Notes: generated by a model not told the origin, from the sequence alone. A DNA stretch of 64,000 nt from Vibrio owensii CAIM 1854 = LMG 25443 (GCF_000817815.1 NZ_JPRD01000015.1:186001-250000), one strand, 5' to 3'; counted from the stretch's first letter, positions 8,515-16,709 are shown. A program made the numbers and translations.

Positions 8515-9765
8515 ATGAACTCTATTACATCATCTCACAAAGCGAAATCAGCCCCTCGCAAATCTACAGTTAGTATGTGGGTTAACGCTGATAAAAAAGG
8601 CAAACGCACAGAGGTTGTGTTTGATCTTGTTACTCTTTCCAAGGATGAGCTGACCTCTACTGTTCGTGTGTCTGAACACAACCCACGAAATCAAGGATAT
8701 TTATCGCAAACTTCACTAGCCTCTCTTCGTAAGGATATCAAAGACAAAGGCGGCATTATTGAGCCGGCTTGGGCATATTCTGCTGGTGGATATATCAATT
8801 TAATGGATGGCTCGCGTCGTTGGCGCGTAGCTGTTATGGATGGTTATGAGTATAAGGTTTGGGTAACTAAAAGTAACCTTACAGCAGACCAGATTAACTC
8901 TATCACCGAGTCTTTCTCTCAACAGAAAGAGCTGTCACTAATTGAACGTGGTGCACTGTATCAGAAGTGGCTTGATGACGGTCTTTTTGAGGACAAGCAG
9001 TCCATCGGGGCGGCAGAACTAAAGAGCGCCACGATCATTACTCGTGCTCTTCAAGCTTATAATCTGCGTGATTCTTTGAAGAACTGTTTCACTGATCCAA
9101 CGACCTTTGGTGCTTCGCTGATTTATAAACTACACAAAATCAGCAAAGCTATGAACGACTCTGAAAATCTTGTCGCGGTTATGGATTTTGAACGAGACCT
9201 TGTTAATGAAGTCGATCCAGAACTGATTGAGTTTGAATTGACTCAAAAGCTGAAGCATCAGAAAACCAAGAAGAGCCAGCGTACAACAGTAAGCACTACT
9301 GCTATTAACACAGCAATCACGGACAAGATTATTGAAACCTTCAATAACTCCGCACTTGCTGAGAAAAAAGCTGATGAAGACAATGCTTTTGGCGTACAAA
9401 GCAAGGGCAGGCTCCGTATGGCAAGTGAAGGTGATAAGACGTCACTATCTATTCACTTCCAGAACATTCACCCTTCACGTCAGCGCTACGCTGCTGATGT
9501 GAACGCTGCGATTGTGAATAGTACAGTAGATGTCAAAGCCAAGAACTTTAATGAGCTTGATGAGACTGCCGCTAAAATGCTTGCAGCGTTGGAAGAACAT
9601 GCAGATGTAGATATGTTCAATTCTTTCGACAGTGTGGAACGTAAAAAGATGGCGCTTCTTTTTAAAGAAATAGTTGCCGCTCGTTACGCTACTGCGCATG
9701 AAGAAGACAAAAAAGTAACTGATATTGATGAGGCTCAACAGAAGAAAGTTGCTAACGCAGACTAG
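8515..9765 (+). CDS. ParB/Spo0J-family protein without a ParA partner
   Basis: 416 residues. ParB proteins bind centromere-like parS sites and form partition complexes; related members act as transcription regulators. The ParB N-terminal box is visible as LMDGSRRWRVAVMDG at about residues 95-110, followed by a helical DNA-binding middle with IIEPAWAYS before the box and SLIERGALYQKWL after it. The long C-terminus is helical and charged. No ParA ATPase adjoins it, and a separate ParM/ParR system occurs about 39 kb away, so a dedicated regulatory or orphan role is possible. AGGTG precedes the ATG by about seven bases. Confidence 0.85.
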   Translation: MNSITSSHKAKSAPRKSTVSMWVNADKKGKRTEVVFDLVTLSKDELTSTVRVSEHNPRNQGYLSQTSLASLRKDIKDKGGIIEPAWAYSAGGYINLMDGSRRWRVAVMDGYEYKVWVTKSNLTADQINSITESFSQQKELSLIERGALYQKWLDDGLFEDKQSIGAAELKSATIITRALQAYNLRDSLKNCFTDPTTFGASLIYKLHKISKAMNDSENLVAVMDFERDLVNEVDPELIEFELTQKLKHQKTKKSQRTTVSTTAINTAITDKIIETFNNSALAEKKADEDNAFGVQSKGRLRMASEGDKTSLSIHFQNIHPSRQRYAADVNAAIVNSTVDVKAKNFNELDETAAKMLAALEEHADVDMFNSFDSVERKKMALLFKEIVAARYATAHEEDKKVTDIDEAQQKKVANAD

Positions 9766-9786
9766 TTGATAATCATACATATATAA

Positions 9787-9819
9787 AAAAAGCGCTCATG
9801 ACTGTTGAGCGCTTTTTTA
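9787..9819. terminator. Bidirectional terminator between convergent genes
   Basis: The stem AGCGCTCA/TGAGCGCT has a 7-base loop, with A-run on the left and T-run on the right. It serves the ParB-family gene and the convergent minus-strand gene. Confidence 0.88.
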
Positions 9820-9831
9820 TTTTTGACTGAC

Positions 9832-10329
9832 TTACCAGTTTACTGTTGGTAAAGACTGGTTTGTGGTTACGACCGATGGCCCTGAAAGGCTTGTTCCATC
9901 TGAGAAGACTACAGTGAATGATTTAAAACCAGACTTCAAAGGGAATACAATCTGAGCTTGCTGCTCAACAGAGACCTCTAAACAGTAAGGGGTACGTGAG
10001 TGATCATCAAAGATGATTTCCAAAAACTCAATTCCTTCGTGCTCAGCTGAAATGCCGTGATTGACCTCAATGGCTGTAGCGGTTTCAATCTCTTTGCAAA
10101 GCTGCTCTCTAAGCGAATCAGGAGCAAACAGAACCATTGAATGTTCAAGTGCTAAAATGAAAACGTAGCCTAGAGCGTTAAAATTAGTCGCCCAGTAGTT
10201 AGTTCCACGAATAATGCCATCACCATCGATCTCCATCAGTAGTGGGCGTTCTTCAACTGGTAAAGAGCACTTTGGGTTTTGACTTATTGAAGTATTTGTT
10301 GATGCTATTCCACTTTTCGAATAAATCAT
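9832..10329 (-). CDS. Hypothetical protein
   Basis: 165 residues from the ATG at 10329, which follows AAGGAG at good distance; a longer frame would start inside the promoter. Not recognised. The protein is mixed alpha/beta in appearance, with alternating hydrophobic runs, no signal peptide and no membrane segment. It is the leftmost minus-strand gene with the repeated GATC promoter and ends against the bidirectional terminator. Confidence 0.7.
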   Translation of the reverse strand: MIYSKSGIASTNTSISQNPKCSLPVEERPLLMEIDGDGIIRGTNYWATNFNALGYVFILALEHSMVLFAPDSLREQLCKEIETATAIEVNHGISAEHEGIEFLEIIFDDHSRTPYCLEVSVEQQAQIVFPLKSGFKSFTVVFSDGTSLSGPSVVTTNQSLPTVNW

Positions 10330-10378
10330 GAAATCTCTCCTTAATGGCTTGCTAATGACGGTCTGTTGACATGAGATG

Positions 10379-10411
10379 ATTTTCCTTCGAACCAACCTAA
10401 AGCAATTGATC
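10379..10411 (-). promoter_or_regulatory. GATC-box promoter, copy 1
   Basis: GATCAA next to -35 TTGCTT, 15-bp spacer, -10 GAAAAT, 50 bases before the start at 10329. Member of the plasmid-wide family of 34. Confidence 0.75.
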
Positions 10412-10442
10412 TAATGTCACTTACAAAGAGATTCTGAACACG

Positions 10443-10490
10443 AGCACTAAACAATGTCTGATCACAAGCACTAAACAATGTGTGACCGCA
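10443..10490 (+). repeat. Two tandem 24-bp repeats
   Basis: AGCACTAAACAATGT is repeated exactly with a 24-base period, and the following nine bases are similar (CTGATCACA, GTGACCGCA). It lies just upstream of promoter copy 1 and could be a regulator binding site. Confidence 0.7.
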
Positions 10491-10713
10491 CAAGAAAAAA
10501 GCAACGCAAGAAAAGAACTGCAACACTACACAAGATGACTGGAAAAATAGACAGAATGGACAATCATGGAAAGAACATTTTAGCGTAGTACAGGCGTGAG
10601 CAATTGAAGCTGATCAGATTACATGATAGCTTAATTCATAAACAAATCGGTTATAATTAACTCATACAAAGCAAATCAAACTTTAAAACATAATCACCTT
10701 CGAGGTAGCGAGA

Positions 10714-11025
10714 ATGAACTTTACACAAACTGCAAAATTATATGCTCCAGTTGTTGCCACAGTGGTTGGCATTGTATCTACTCTTTTAACACATAACGTT
10801 TTCACTCTGTTTGGCTGCATTGCCGTTGGGCTAGTTATCTCTGGCATTTGCGCCCTAAATTCCATTGCTGAATCTACACCTATCAAGCTACAAAAAGTAT
10901 CATTAGCTGATAGCACTACCAGTTCGAAACCAAAGCGCAAAGAAACAACGATGTATGTCGTTAACCCTAACACAGCGAACTGTTTTACAGGCATGAACAT
11001 TGGTGGACACACTAACTTTCTATAA
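10714..11025 (+). CDS. Small membrane protein, hypothetical
   Basis: 103 residues, the only convincing plus-strand gene between 9.8 and 48 kb. Two hydrophobic segments at about residues 11-26 and 30-48 predict a hairpin membrane protein with a polar C-terminal tail. GAGG lies about eight bases before the ATG, and a TATAAT at 10652-10657 may be its -10. Function unknown. A terminator follows. Confidence 0.65.
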   Translation: MNFTQTAKLYAPVVATVVGIVSTLLTHNVFTLFGCIAVGLVISGICALNSIAESTPIKLQKVSLADSTTSSKPKRKETTMYVVNPNTANCFTGMNIGGHTNFL

Positions 11026-11057
11026 ATTCGTTTAACTTGTTTTCTTCGCTACTAAGG

Positions 11058-11087
11058 CGCTAAGAGTCGTAAAGCTCTTAGCGTTTT
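11058..11087. terminator. Terminator-like hairpin
   Basis: The stem CGCTAAGAG/CTCTTAGCG with an 8-base loop is followed by TTTTCTT on the plus strand, closing the 10714 gene. It overlaps the 3' end of the convergent minus-strand gene. Confidence 0.8.
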
Positions 11088-11446
11088 CTTGTTCTAGCCC
11101 TCCGCTTTGTTGATAGTGCATCTACCCAGTATTCAGCCGTAAGTATCCCCTCCTCATCTGGCAGTGTAATTTTGTAATGCTTTTCTATTATGCGGAGAAG
11201 TCTTGGGATGTCTTCTATCTGCCAGGATGCAAGCTCTACATATGTTTTGACCAGCCCCTTAAACCATTCCAGAGGCGGAGCGGAGCGCGCATTAAATTCG
11301 AGCCATTTCGAAAACAGCGTTGGAGAGGACAATCGAGCTTTTCGAAAATCATCAAAGCTATTGAACAATTCATTATGTTGAGAGTTCTGATACTCCATTT
11401 CCAAATAGGTATCAAAATTTAAATTTCCGATAATCTGAGTTCCCAT
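11078..11446 (-). CDS. Hypothetical protein with basic tail
   Basis: 122 residues, not recognised. It looks mostly helical, and the last ten residues are strongly basic (KRRARTRKR), which might bind nucleic acid. There is no signal or membrane segment. CTGGTGG lies before the ATG. No GATC promoter of the usual geometry lies upstream. Confidence 0.65.
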   Translation of the reverse strand: MGTQIIGNLNFDTYLEMEYQNSQHNELFNSFDDFRKARLSSPTLFSKWLEFNARSAPPLEWFKGLVKTYVELASWQIEDIPRLLRIIEKHYKITLPDEEGILTAEYWVDALSTKRRARTRKR

Positions 11447-11485
11447 TTAAACCACCAGCAATCAAAAAGGTTTTTCCACTTTTAT

Positions 11486-11518
11486 GATCAATTGCAACCA
11501 TCGCGAAGCTCTTATTTG
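11486..11518 (+). promoter_or_regulatory. Possible plus-strand copy of the GATC-box promoter
   Basis: GATCAA, -35 TTGCAA, 15-bp spacer, weak -10 TATTTG, pointing rightwards. Only an 18-codon frame follows, so it may be chance or may drive antisense RNA across the 11610 gene. Confidence 0.3.
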
Positions 11519-11609
11519 GATGAAATGAAAAACTTCAAGCTTGAAAGCAGAACAGCCGATACGCTATCAAGGGAAGTTTAAAACACCTCTGATCAATAGA
11601 CAGATACAA

Positions 11610-11792
11610 TTATGAAAGCATCTCCATAGCAATTTGCTTCTTTTTATCTTGTCGTGACGCTTTCTTTTCGGTGCGTCTAATTGAAGCCTTACCTTTGACA
11701 CGAACGCCTTGAGGTGCTTTGTTGTGGCGTGGGGAAGAGTCCCATCCGTGAGCGTTAGAGGCAGGGTTATACTGTCGAGCGTATGGACGCAT
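11610..11792 (-). CDS. Small basic protein, family A member 1
   Basis: 60 residues, very rich in Arg and Lys, with the pattern APQGVRVKGKxSxRRxxKKxSRQxxKKQ near the end. It resembles the small proteins at 23070-23249 and 25158-25343, which share a PxGxRxR core and a basic KK tail. RNA or DNA binding is plausible but unproven. AAGGAG lies nine bases before the ATG. A GATC promoter (16-bp spacer) lies upstream. Confidence 0.75.
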   Translation of the reverse strand: MRPYARQYNPASNAHGWDSSPRHNKAPQGVRVKGKASIRRTEKKASRQDKKKQIAMEMLS

Positions 11793-11839
11793 ATAAAGAC
11801 ACTCCTTGTGAGTTATGGGCTAAATTTCCAGTTGAGAAG

Positions 11840-11873
11840 ATGATAAGACTAACCTCTTTCAAACTACCTGATC
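11840..11873 (-). promoter_or_regulatory. GATC-box promoter, copy 2
   Basis: GATCAG, -35 GTAGTT (poor), 16-bp spacer, -10 TATCAT, 48 bases before the start at 11792. A weaker member of the family. Confidence 0.5.
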
Positions 11874-12159
11874 ATATCGCTATACATAAAACCTACTCGC
11901 ACTAAATTTACTTCAAAACAGAATTTGCTATTTGTTTTTACATAGTTAGCTCGCAATGTTTAATTTGTTGTTCAAACTATTAATAACTTGTGCGAAGCTG
12001 TCAAAAACGGAAGTTGGACACGTGACATTTCACCTATTTATCTGAAATAAGGACAAAAATTCCCTTTCATGGATCATGTATTTGCTATTTTTATGATCCA
12101 CTTGCAAACCATAATTTGGTAAGATCAACTTGTCCTGATGTGGATAAAAAACACAATTA

Positions 12160-12307
12160 GGACTACACACTTTTAACAGGGGTTAAAAGAACAGTAGGCA
12201 GGCACAAATATCCTTAGTTGGGCTCCGAAACTCTCTAAGGGAATCAGCTGCTGTTTGGACAACCTTTTTGTTACACTCAGCCGATGTTAAAACATCGGCT
12301 TTTTTTT
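12160..12307 (+). ncRNA. Candidate structured small RNA with its own terminator
   Basis: This stretch between minus-strand genes has no reading frame of note but ends in a strong plus-strand terminator, AGCCGATGTT/AACATCGGCT followed by eight T (12279-12307). Two more stems precede it: a perfect CTTTTAAC/GTTAAAAG at 12170-12189 and TCCTTAG/CTAAGGGA at about 12211-12242. A possible promoter is TTGTCC at 12130, 16 bases, CACAAT at 12152. It reads as a roughly 145-base RNA. Candidate roles are antisense regulation or copy control. No known family was recognised. Confidence 0.55.
12279..12307 (+). terminator. Strong terminator of the candidate small RNA
   Basis: Ten-pair stem with a two-base loop, then T8. 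No plus-strand protein gene lies upstream within 1 kb. Confidence 0.88.
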
Positions 12308-12421
12308 AGTGCAAAGTGGCTTTTAGAATTGCGTTGAGCAACGTAAGGAACGTTTTATAGGAATTCATGTGCTGATAAATACACTGGTCGCGTAGATAAC
12401 AGCACTATATTCAGTTAGAGC

Positions 12422-12862
12422 TTATGTGTAGAAGTCTTTGAGCTCGTCAAGTTTTCTCAGGGCTTCGTGATGGAGACCTTTAGCCTTTTTAAAGCAGATT
12501 TCCGTTTGCGTTGGATTCAAACGAAGTAATTCTATGTAGTAGTGCTCGATCTCGTGACGGTTCTTCCAGTAGAGCTGTGATGTCAAATCAAAATGCCCTG
12601 TATCATCTAGGTTCCATGCGTGAGCTATGATCATTTGCTGACCTGGTATAAACAGAAACCCAAGAACGTAATCGCAATTATCTACCTCCGTCATGGCAAG
12701 AGCATTATTATAGCACTGTCCCATGTTTACAAATGCCTTGCTCCACTCCAAAACTTCACTGCCAACTTCATAGAAGTTACTTACTGGTTTCAGTTTCTCA
12801 CGGGCAACAGACTGATTTACTGCTACCATATTGAGAGTTTCTGGTGGGGCAGCTTTAAGCAT
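12422..12862 (-). CDS. Hypothetical protein with Cys, HAW and DLT motifs (papain/transglutaminase-like pattern)
   Basis: 146 residues. A GQCYNNA box at about residues 48-54, an AHAWN box at about 80-84 and an HFDLT box at about 89-93 give the Cys-His-Asp order seen in papain-like and transglutaminase-like folds. The same three motifs recur in the protein at 21419-22087. Catalytic activity is inference. GGAG lies seven bases before the ATG, and the gene follows the 12865 gene by two bases, so they are co-transcribed. Confidence 0.8.
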   Translation of the reverse strand: MLKAAPPETLNMVAVNQSVAREKLKPVSNFYEVGSEVLEWSKAFVNMGQCYNNALAMTEVDNCDYVLGFLFIPGQQMIIAHAWNLDDTGHFDLTSQLYWKNRHEIEHYYIELLRLNPTQTEICFKKAKGLHHEALRKLDELKDFYT

Positions 12863-12864
12863 GG

Positions 12865-13665
12865 TCAGACTCCATTAAACATACACCCCCTAATACGTTG
12901 TTCAACCTCATCTAAATTCGTTACCTTACTAATGTCATCACAGATGTATGATAACGCTTGTTCGATGCTTGAGATAGTCACAACATTCCCATACCAATTT
13001 TGTGTAAAGATCTCTAATTCAGTTACACAGAAAAAGTACCCATAACGTGAGTTAAGGTTGTCGTCCTTACTGCCATCATTAAAAACGAAAAGCTTGATCT
13101 CATCTTCATCATTTGAGAACTTTGCTACTTGATACATGACGCCATTATCAGTGCTACAAGACAGTGTTAATGGCGGAATACTTGGGTTTGGCATAACAAG
13201 TCGAGCATCTATATCGACAGAGGTCAATAATCCCTGCTCAACGTTCAAGATGTTTTTAACCATTAAATGGATAATTGCCATTTCTAAACGCTTCTTGTCG
13301 GGAACCCCGTTCCAGTACATAGTGTTCAAAGACGGTGAATCGCCTGCTAAGGTCATTTGGTAGCCCTGTAGCATCTCACACCAGAATTGCTCCTCAGTAA
13401 GCTCAGAATCGCATACAAGCACCATATGAGCCACCAGTTCATCGATATCTAATTCTGGCACAGCAGATTCCTTTATCGAGTTCTGCAGATCTGATAGGTA
13501 TACCTCATCGAACTTAATCATGAATTCATTGGAGCCATTGACCAGATCAAAACACGGTACAAAGTCCTCTGGCTTAAGTTCTGAACCGGAGAGTATTTCA
13601 GTTAGTTTCTCTGACTCGGTGATATCGGTTACTTGGATAATGCGTTCAAACAGTGACTTTTCCAT
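12865..13665 (-). CDS. Hypothetical acidic protein
   Basis: 266 residues, acidic, not recognised. It appears helical in the first half and beta-rich later, with no signal peptide or membrane segment. AAGGA lies eight bases before the ATG. It sits downstream of the 13735 gene behind a hairpin that may attenuate read-through. Confidence 0.85.
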   Translation of the reverse strand: MEKSLFERIIQVTDITESEKLTEILSGSELKPEDFVPCFDLVNGSNEFMIKFDEVYLSDLQNSIKESAVPELDIDELVAHMVLVCDSELTEEQFWCEMLQGYQMTLAGDSPSLNTMYWNGVPDKKRLEMAIIHLMVKNILNVEQGLLTSVDIDARLVMPNPSIPPLTLSCSTDNGVMYQVAKFSNDEDEIKLFVFNDGSKDDNLNSRYGYFFCVTELEIFTQNWYGNVVTISSIEQALSYICDDISKVTNLDEVEQRIRGCMFNGV

Positions 13666-13702
13666 TTTGTTTCCTTACTGGACTGAGAAATGCAGTTTGA
13701 AA

Positions 13703-13722
13703 GTGAGGCTTAATCGCCTCAC
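13703..13722 (-). terminator. Attenuator or terminator hairpin
   Basis: The stem GTGAGGC/GCCTCAC with a 6-base loop is followed on the minus strand by TTTC. It is weak, between two genes of one unit. Confidence 0.5.
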
Positions 13723-13734
13723 TGACTGATTGGA

Positions 13735-14166
13735 TTATTGCTTTTCGTTAAGTTGCTTGTTGCGAATAAACATGCCGGGGGCTGATTCGAATTCGAGATA
13801 GTCTTCGCAGTTAGGGCAATCAGCTTTTACGTGTAGCGCTGCTTTGTGCTTTGGTGCGTACTCAAAGAACATCTCGTGCCCTGAGTCATGATGCTCAAAT
13901 ACGATGTTAACGCCATACTGGTTAACATGAAGCACTGACGGAGACCACTGAGGGTATCGATCGTTATTTACATCACCGTCACCATCAATGAAGTCGCATT
14001 CAACGTCCTGCACAATAGCGATGTATTTTATTGATGTATCGCCCCAGTCGAGTATCGCCTTAGCTTTCTCTATTAGGTGATCGAGCTCTATTGGATTGAA
14101 TAGTGCATATTCGGGTGTGATGTCATCAGAGTTTGTTTGTGCTTGAAGGCTTAGACGGCTTTCCAT
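13735..14166 (-). CDS. Hypothetical acidic protein
   Basis: 143 residues, acidic. Near the C-terminus a CPNC pair suggests a small metal site or knuckle. An acidic loop FIDGDGDVNND lies in the middle. Family not recognised. First gene behind GATC promoter copy 3. Confidence 0.82.
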   Translation of the reverse strand: MESRLSLQAQTNSDDITPEYALFNPIELDHLIEKAKAILDWGDTSIKYIAIVQDVECDFIDGDGDVNNDRYPQWSPSVLHVNQYGVNIVFEHHDSGHEMFFEYAPKHKAALHVKADCPNCEDYLEFESAPGMFIRNKQLNEKQ

Positions 14167-14217
14167 TTAGTGCTCCTTTACCTGATTACCAGTAGTTACT
14201 AAGAGGTTGATAAAGGA

Positions 14218-14250
14218 ATTTTAAAAGCGACTGCCTATGAGCAAGTGATC
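14218..14250 (-). promoter_or_regulatory. GATC-box promoter, copy 3
   Basis: TGATCAC, -35 TTGCTC, 15-bp spacer, -10 TAAAAT, 52 bases before the start at 14166. The spacer shares TAGGC..TCG with copy 7. Confidence 0.8.
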
Positions 14251-14307
14251 ATGGGATTATATAGAAAAGGGACGCGCCACCAGCAATGGCACATCCTATG
14301 AATAGAA

Positions 14308-14517
14308 TTAGTTTGCTAACGCTTTCTGGATAATCTGATCGCCTTTCTCGGTAATCGTTGTTCTTATCTGTCTGGCATTAATCTGATTAATATCGGTATA
14401 CATACCTATTCCTACTAGCCCCACTTTTACAAGCCTTTCGTAGTCATCTACAGAGATTGCCTGACCTCTTGAGGCTTCATATAGGATTAATGCAGTTGGT
14501 TTACTATTTTCCGACAT
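14308..14517 (-). CDS. Small hypothetical protein, possible winged-helix-like
   Basis: 69 residues. The C-terminal part (ARQIRTTITEKGDQIIQKAL) looks like the last helix and wing of a small winged-helix protein (compare the L-T-E-K-G pattern of such regulators), but it is too short for certainty. AAGGGA precedes the ATG. It is the last gene of the unit starting at 15326. Confidence 0.7.
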   Translation of the reverse strand: MSENSKPTALILYEASRGQAISVDDYERLVKVGLVGIGMYTDINQINARQIRTTITEKGDQIIQKALAN

Positions 14518-14555
14518 TTCTGTCCCTTAACATTTTGTATTCAAACATTGTGCCA

Positions 14556-14990
14556 CTATGAAAGATCTTCCATGTATACATATGACCGTCCTTCATTAAA
14601 CGCTTTTCTAAAACCATTGCCTTCAAAAAACACCATTTCACCATGGTCATCATAGCGAGGATCGTAATATGTAGAAATATGGTTTTGCAGCAAAGCTAAA
14701 GCGAGGCGAAATCGAGCATCCGGGTAGTTGTTACAGGTTCCAGCTTCAAAGTTAGCTACGATCTCGTCTCTAAACAATCCAGGATAGCGTTTCGCTAGCT
14801 CACCACAGTCTGATCCGTCGAAGTTGCCGCCATAGTGGTAATTGCCAAATTGGTCATTAAAGTGAGCTTGCGAGATAGCCACTTTCTGAACATCTCGTTG
14901 GTGTTTAGGTGCTGGTTTGTCAAAATTGATGCGCCCATCAGGAACACAAGAGCCAAACGTTACCGTTGCCAGATAATCAAAAACATTCAT
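14556..14990 (-). CDS. Hypothetical protein
   Basis: 144 residues, rich in aromatic residues and Asp/Asn (HYGGNFDGSDCGELAKRYPG). Not recognised; no membrane segment. GGGGA lies six bases before the ATG. It begins nine bases after the 15000 gene, so the two are co-transcribed. Confidence 0.8.
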   Translation of the reverse strand: MNVFDYLATVTFGSCVPDGRINFDKPAPKHQRDVQKVAISQAHFNDQFGNYHYGGNFDGSDCGELAKRYPGLFRDEIVANFEAGTCNNYPDARFRLALALLQNHISTYYDPRYDDHGEMVFFEGNGFRKAFNEGRSYVYMEDLS

Positions 14991-14999
14991 CTCAATCCC

Positions 15000-15326
15000 C
15001 TAATTGGTTTCTTCGGAAATGACAACAACAAAACCTACACCTTCACCGCTTTCGCCCTTCGCCGTAACAGAGAAGCAGCCTTCACAAGCATCGAATACCT
15101 GATTATCTTCACCACAAACTGTGATCTTATACTTTGCCATAGCTTCACGTACCTTACCGGTCACGAGTTTATCAATAGCATGAGATTCTTCCATCGAGGA
15201 TTCACCGTAGTACTGTCTGCGAATAAGTTCCTCTCCCTCACCTTCAAGTTCGATTTTTGTACCAATTGCTTCTTGATTTTCATCATCAGCATTCGGGAAC
15301 GAAATTTCATCTATCAATAATCGCAT
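15000..15326 (-). CDS. Hypothetical acidic protein
   Basis: 108 residues, strongly acidic (IELEGEGEELI), with a CEGCF pair near residue 83 and a beta-rich C-terminus. Not recognised. First gene behind GATC promoter copy 4. Confidence 0.8.
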   Translation of the reverse strand: MRLLIDEISFPNADDENQEAIGTKIELEGEGEELIRRQYYGESSMEESHAIDKLVTGKVREAMAKYKITVCGEDNQVFDACEGCFSVTAKGESGEGVGFVVVISEETN

Positions 15327-15365
15327 GTGGTTACTCCTAAAGAATGGGGACGTAATTACATCCCT

Positions 15366-15398
15366 ATTTTAAAGTTTACGGAATAGAGGTAAGTGATC
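15366..15398 (-). promoter_or_regulatory. GATC-box promoter, copy 4
   Basis: AGATCAC, -35 TTACCT, 15-bp spacer, -10 TAAAAT, 40 bases before the start at 15326. Confidence 0.75.
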
Positions 15399-15418
15399 TA
15401 GATGAAATGAAGGTATTA

Positions 15419-15718
15419 TCAATTGTTGTAATAAATTTGCTCTAGCCAGAATTGCTCAGTATACCAATGACTTAAATCAATAGTGCCTTTCTTTCTGATC
15501 TGATCTAATGTGTAATCAACCGCATGTTGCTTGTTAAAAAAAACAGTGGTTTCATCATTCGATTCTGGGTACTCAGAATCAGAAAAAATATGCTTAAGTA
15601 CCCACTTACGATTGGTTGCCAATTCGGTAAGTAAAATTACTGTGCTCGTATCATCAACTGAGCCTTGCATTGCGCCCACTTCATAACCTTGCTGGATGTT
15701 TATCAATTGCTGATGCAT
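15419..15718 (-). CDS. Hypothetical protein
   Basis: 99 residues from the ATG at 15718, which has GGGAG upstream; an in-frame TTG further up lies in a terminator. Not recognised. It seems beta-rich at first, with a helical C-terminus ending in aromatic residues. It stands behind a terminator-like hairpin, so expression may need read-through from the 15771 gene. Confidence 0.75.
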   Translation of the reverse strand: MHQQLINIQQGYEVGAMQGSVDDTSTVILLTELATNRKWVLKHIFSDSEYPESNDETTVFFNKQHAVDYTLDQIRKKGTIDLSHWYTEQFWLEQIYYNN

Positions 15719-15736
15719 TTTTTTGACTCCCAAAAA

Positions 15737-15754
15737 GGGAATTGATTAATTCCC
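15737..15754. terminator. Terminator hairpin, both strands
   Basis: The stem GGGAATT/AATTCCC with a 4-base loop is followed by T5 on the minus strand and TTTTC on the plus strand. It closes the 15771 gene. Confidence 0.75.
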
Positions 15755-15770
15755 TTTTCATTAGTAGTGA

Positions 15771-16505
15771 TCATAAAGTAAGAATGGTTTTCTTTTTCAA
15801 ACTTAAGTCGAGCGTAAATTTGAGTTGGTCTTTGTTCAGAAGGGCTATTGAGTCAATTAAGAACTCTCCAACTAAGGTTTGATCAATACAAGCTTCAATA
15901 GCTTCATTCAGTGGTAGGTCAAAGTAGACGAATTTATCCTCACTCTCTGGGAAATCATCCATACTTTTCTCTGTAATGAAGGCTGTTCTTTTTCCTGGAG
16001 TTTCGCCCTCATAATGGTAATCAACAAGATAGGAACGCTCTTCAGCATTCATGCTTGCACGTAATTCAGGTGAGAGTTCACGAAGAGTGTGAGCAATAAT
16101 CGCGATGACTCGATCGCGCTCATCCATACCGTCATCGATACCTACTTTCAACTTGTCGCCATTAGAAAGTAGCAATTCAGCGTCTCCAAGGTGGAAGTCT
16201 GCAGATAGATGGTCTTCATATTGCACAAAGACATCAATTTTCAATTCATTGGAATCATTCAGGTCATCAGGTAGCAGGCTGTTTTCTTCAGGCTCTGTGA
16301 AGCTCGATACAATACATTTGCCAACTTCATCGTAGTAGTAGCACCCCGTATCCATTTTGCAGCTGCGCCCGGACGTGTGAAGAATGGTAATGTACCCTAA
16401 ACCTATTGCTAATACCGCATCGTTAAACGCTTCTACCGATTCTGGCTCTGGATAACAGAACAGTCCGATGTTTAAGCCCGTTATTTGGTCTAGTGATAAC
16501 TGCAT
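15771..16505 (-). CDS. Hypothetical acidic protein
   Basis: 244 residues, acidic, not recognised. An alternating hydrophobic pattern in the first 120 residues suggests beta structure, followed by helical segments (NAEERSYLVDYHYEG). No signal or membrane segment. AGGAG lies nine bases before the ATG. First gene behind promoter copy 5. Confidence 0.85.
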   Translation of the reverse strand: MQLSLDQITGLNIGLFCYPEPESVEAFNDAVLAIGLGYITILHTSGRSCKMDTGCYYYDEVGKCIVSSFTEPEENSLLPDDLNDSNELKIDVFVQYEDHLSADFHLGDAELLLSNGDKLKVGIDDGMDERDRVIAIIAHTLRELSPELRASMNAEERSYLVDYHYEGETPGKRTAFITEKSMDDFPESEDKFVYFDLPLNEAIEACIDQTLVGEFLIDSIALLNKDQLKFTLDLSLKKKTILTL

Positions 16506-16546
16506 ATTGATACTCCTGACATATGGTAGTGATTAAAGACATCACC

Positions 16547-16579
16547 ATTTTAGGAAAAGAAGACCATTTCTAAGTGATC
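16547..16579 (-). promoter_or_regulatory. GATC-box promoter, copy 5
   Basis: AGATCAC, -35 TTAGAA, 15-bp spacer, -10 TAAAAT, 42 bases before the start at 16505. Confidence 0.75.
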
Positions 16580-16666
16580 TGGTTGAGTTTAATGGTTTCG
16601 TCAGTCAGAGGATGATGCTGGATACATCAGGTATATCTGATTGTTTGATTGACCTACAACATTAGA

Positions 16667-16709
16667 CGGAAGCATGGTCAGATATCGGAAGCATGATCAA
16701 GTGGCGGAA
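16667..16709 (+). repeat. Short direct repeats, 19-bp period
   Basis: CGGAAGCATGRTCA occurs at 16667 and 16686, and a third CGGAA follows at the same 19-base period. It lies between a promoter and the end of the next gene and resembles a short iteron or operator array. Confidence 0.6.

Noticed and set aside
12620..13045. 141-residue plus-strand reading frame
   Set aside because: Fully antisense to two minus-strand genes that have ribosome sites and co-linear packing.
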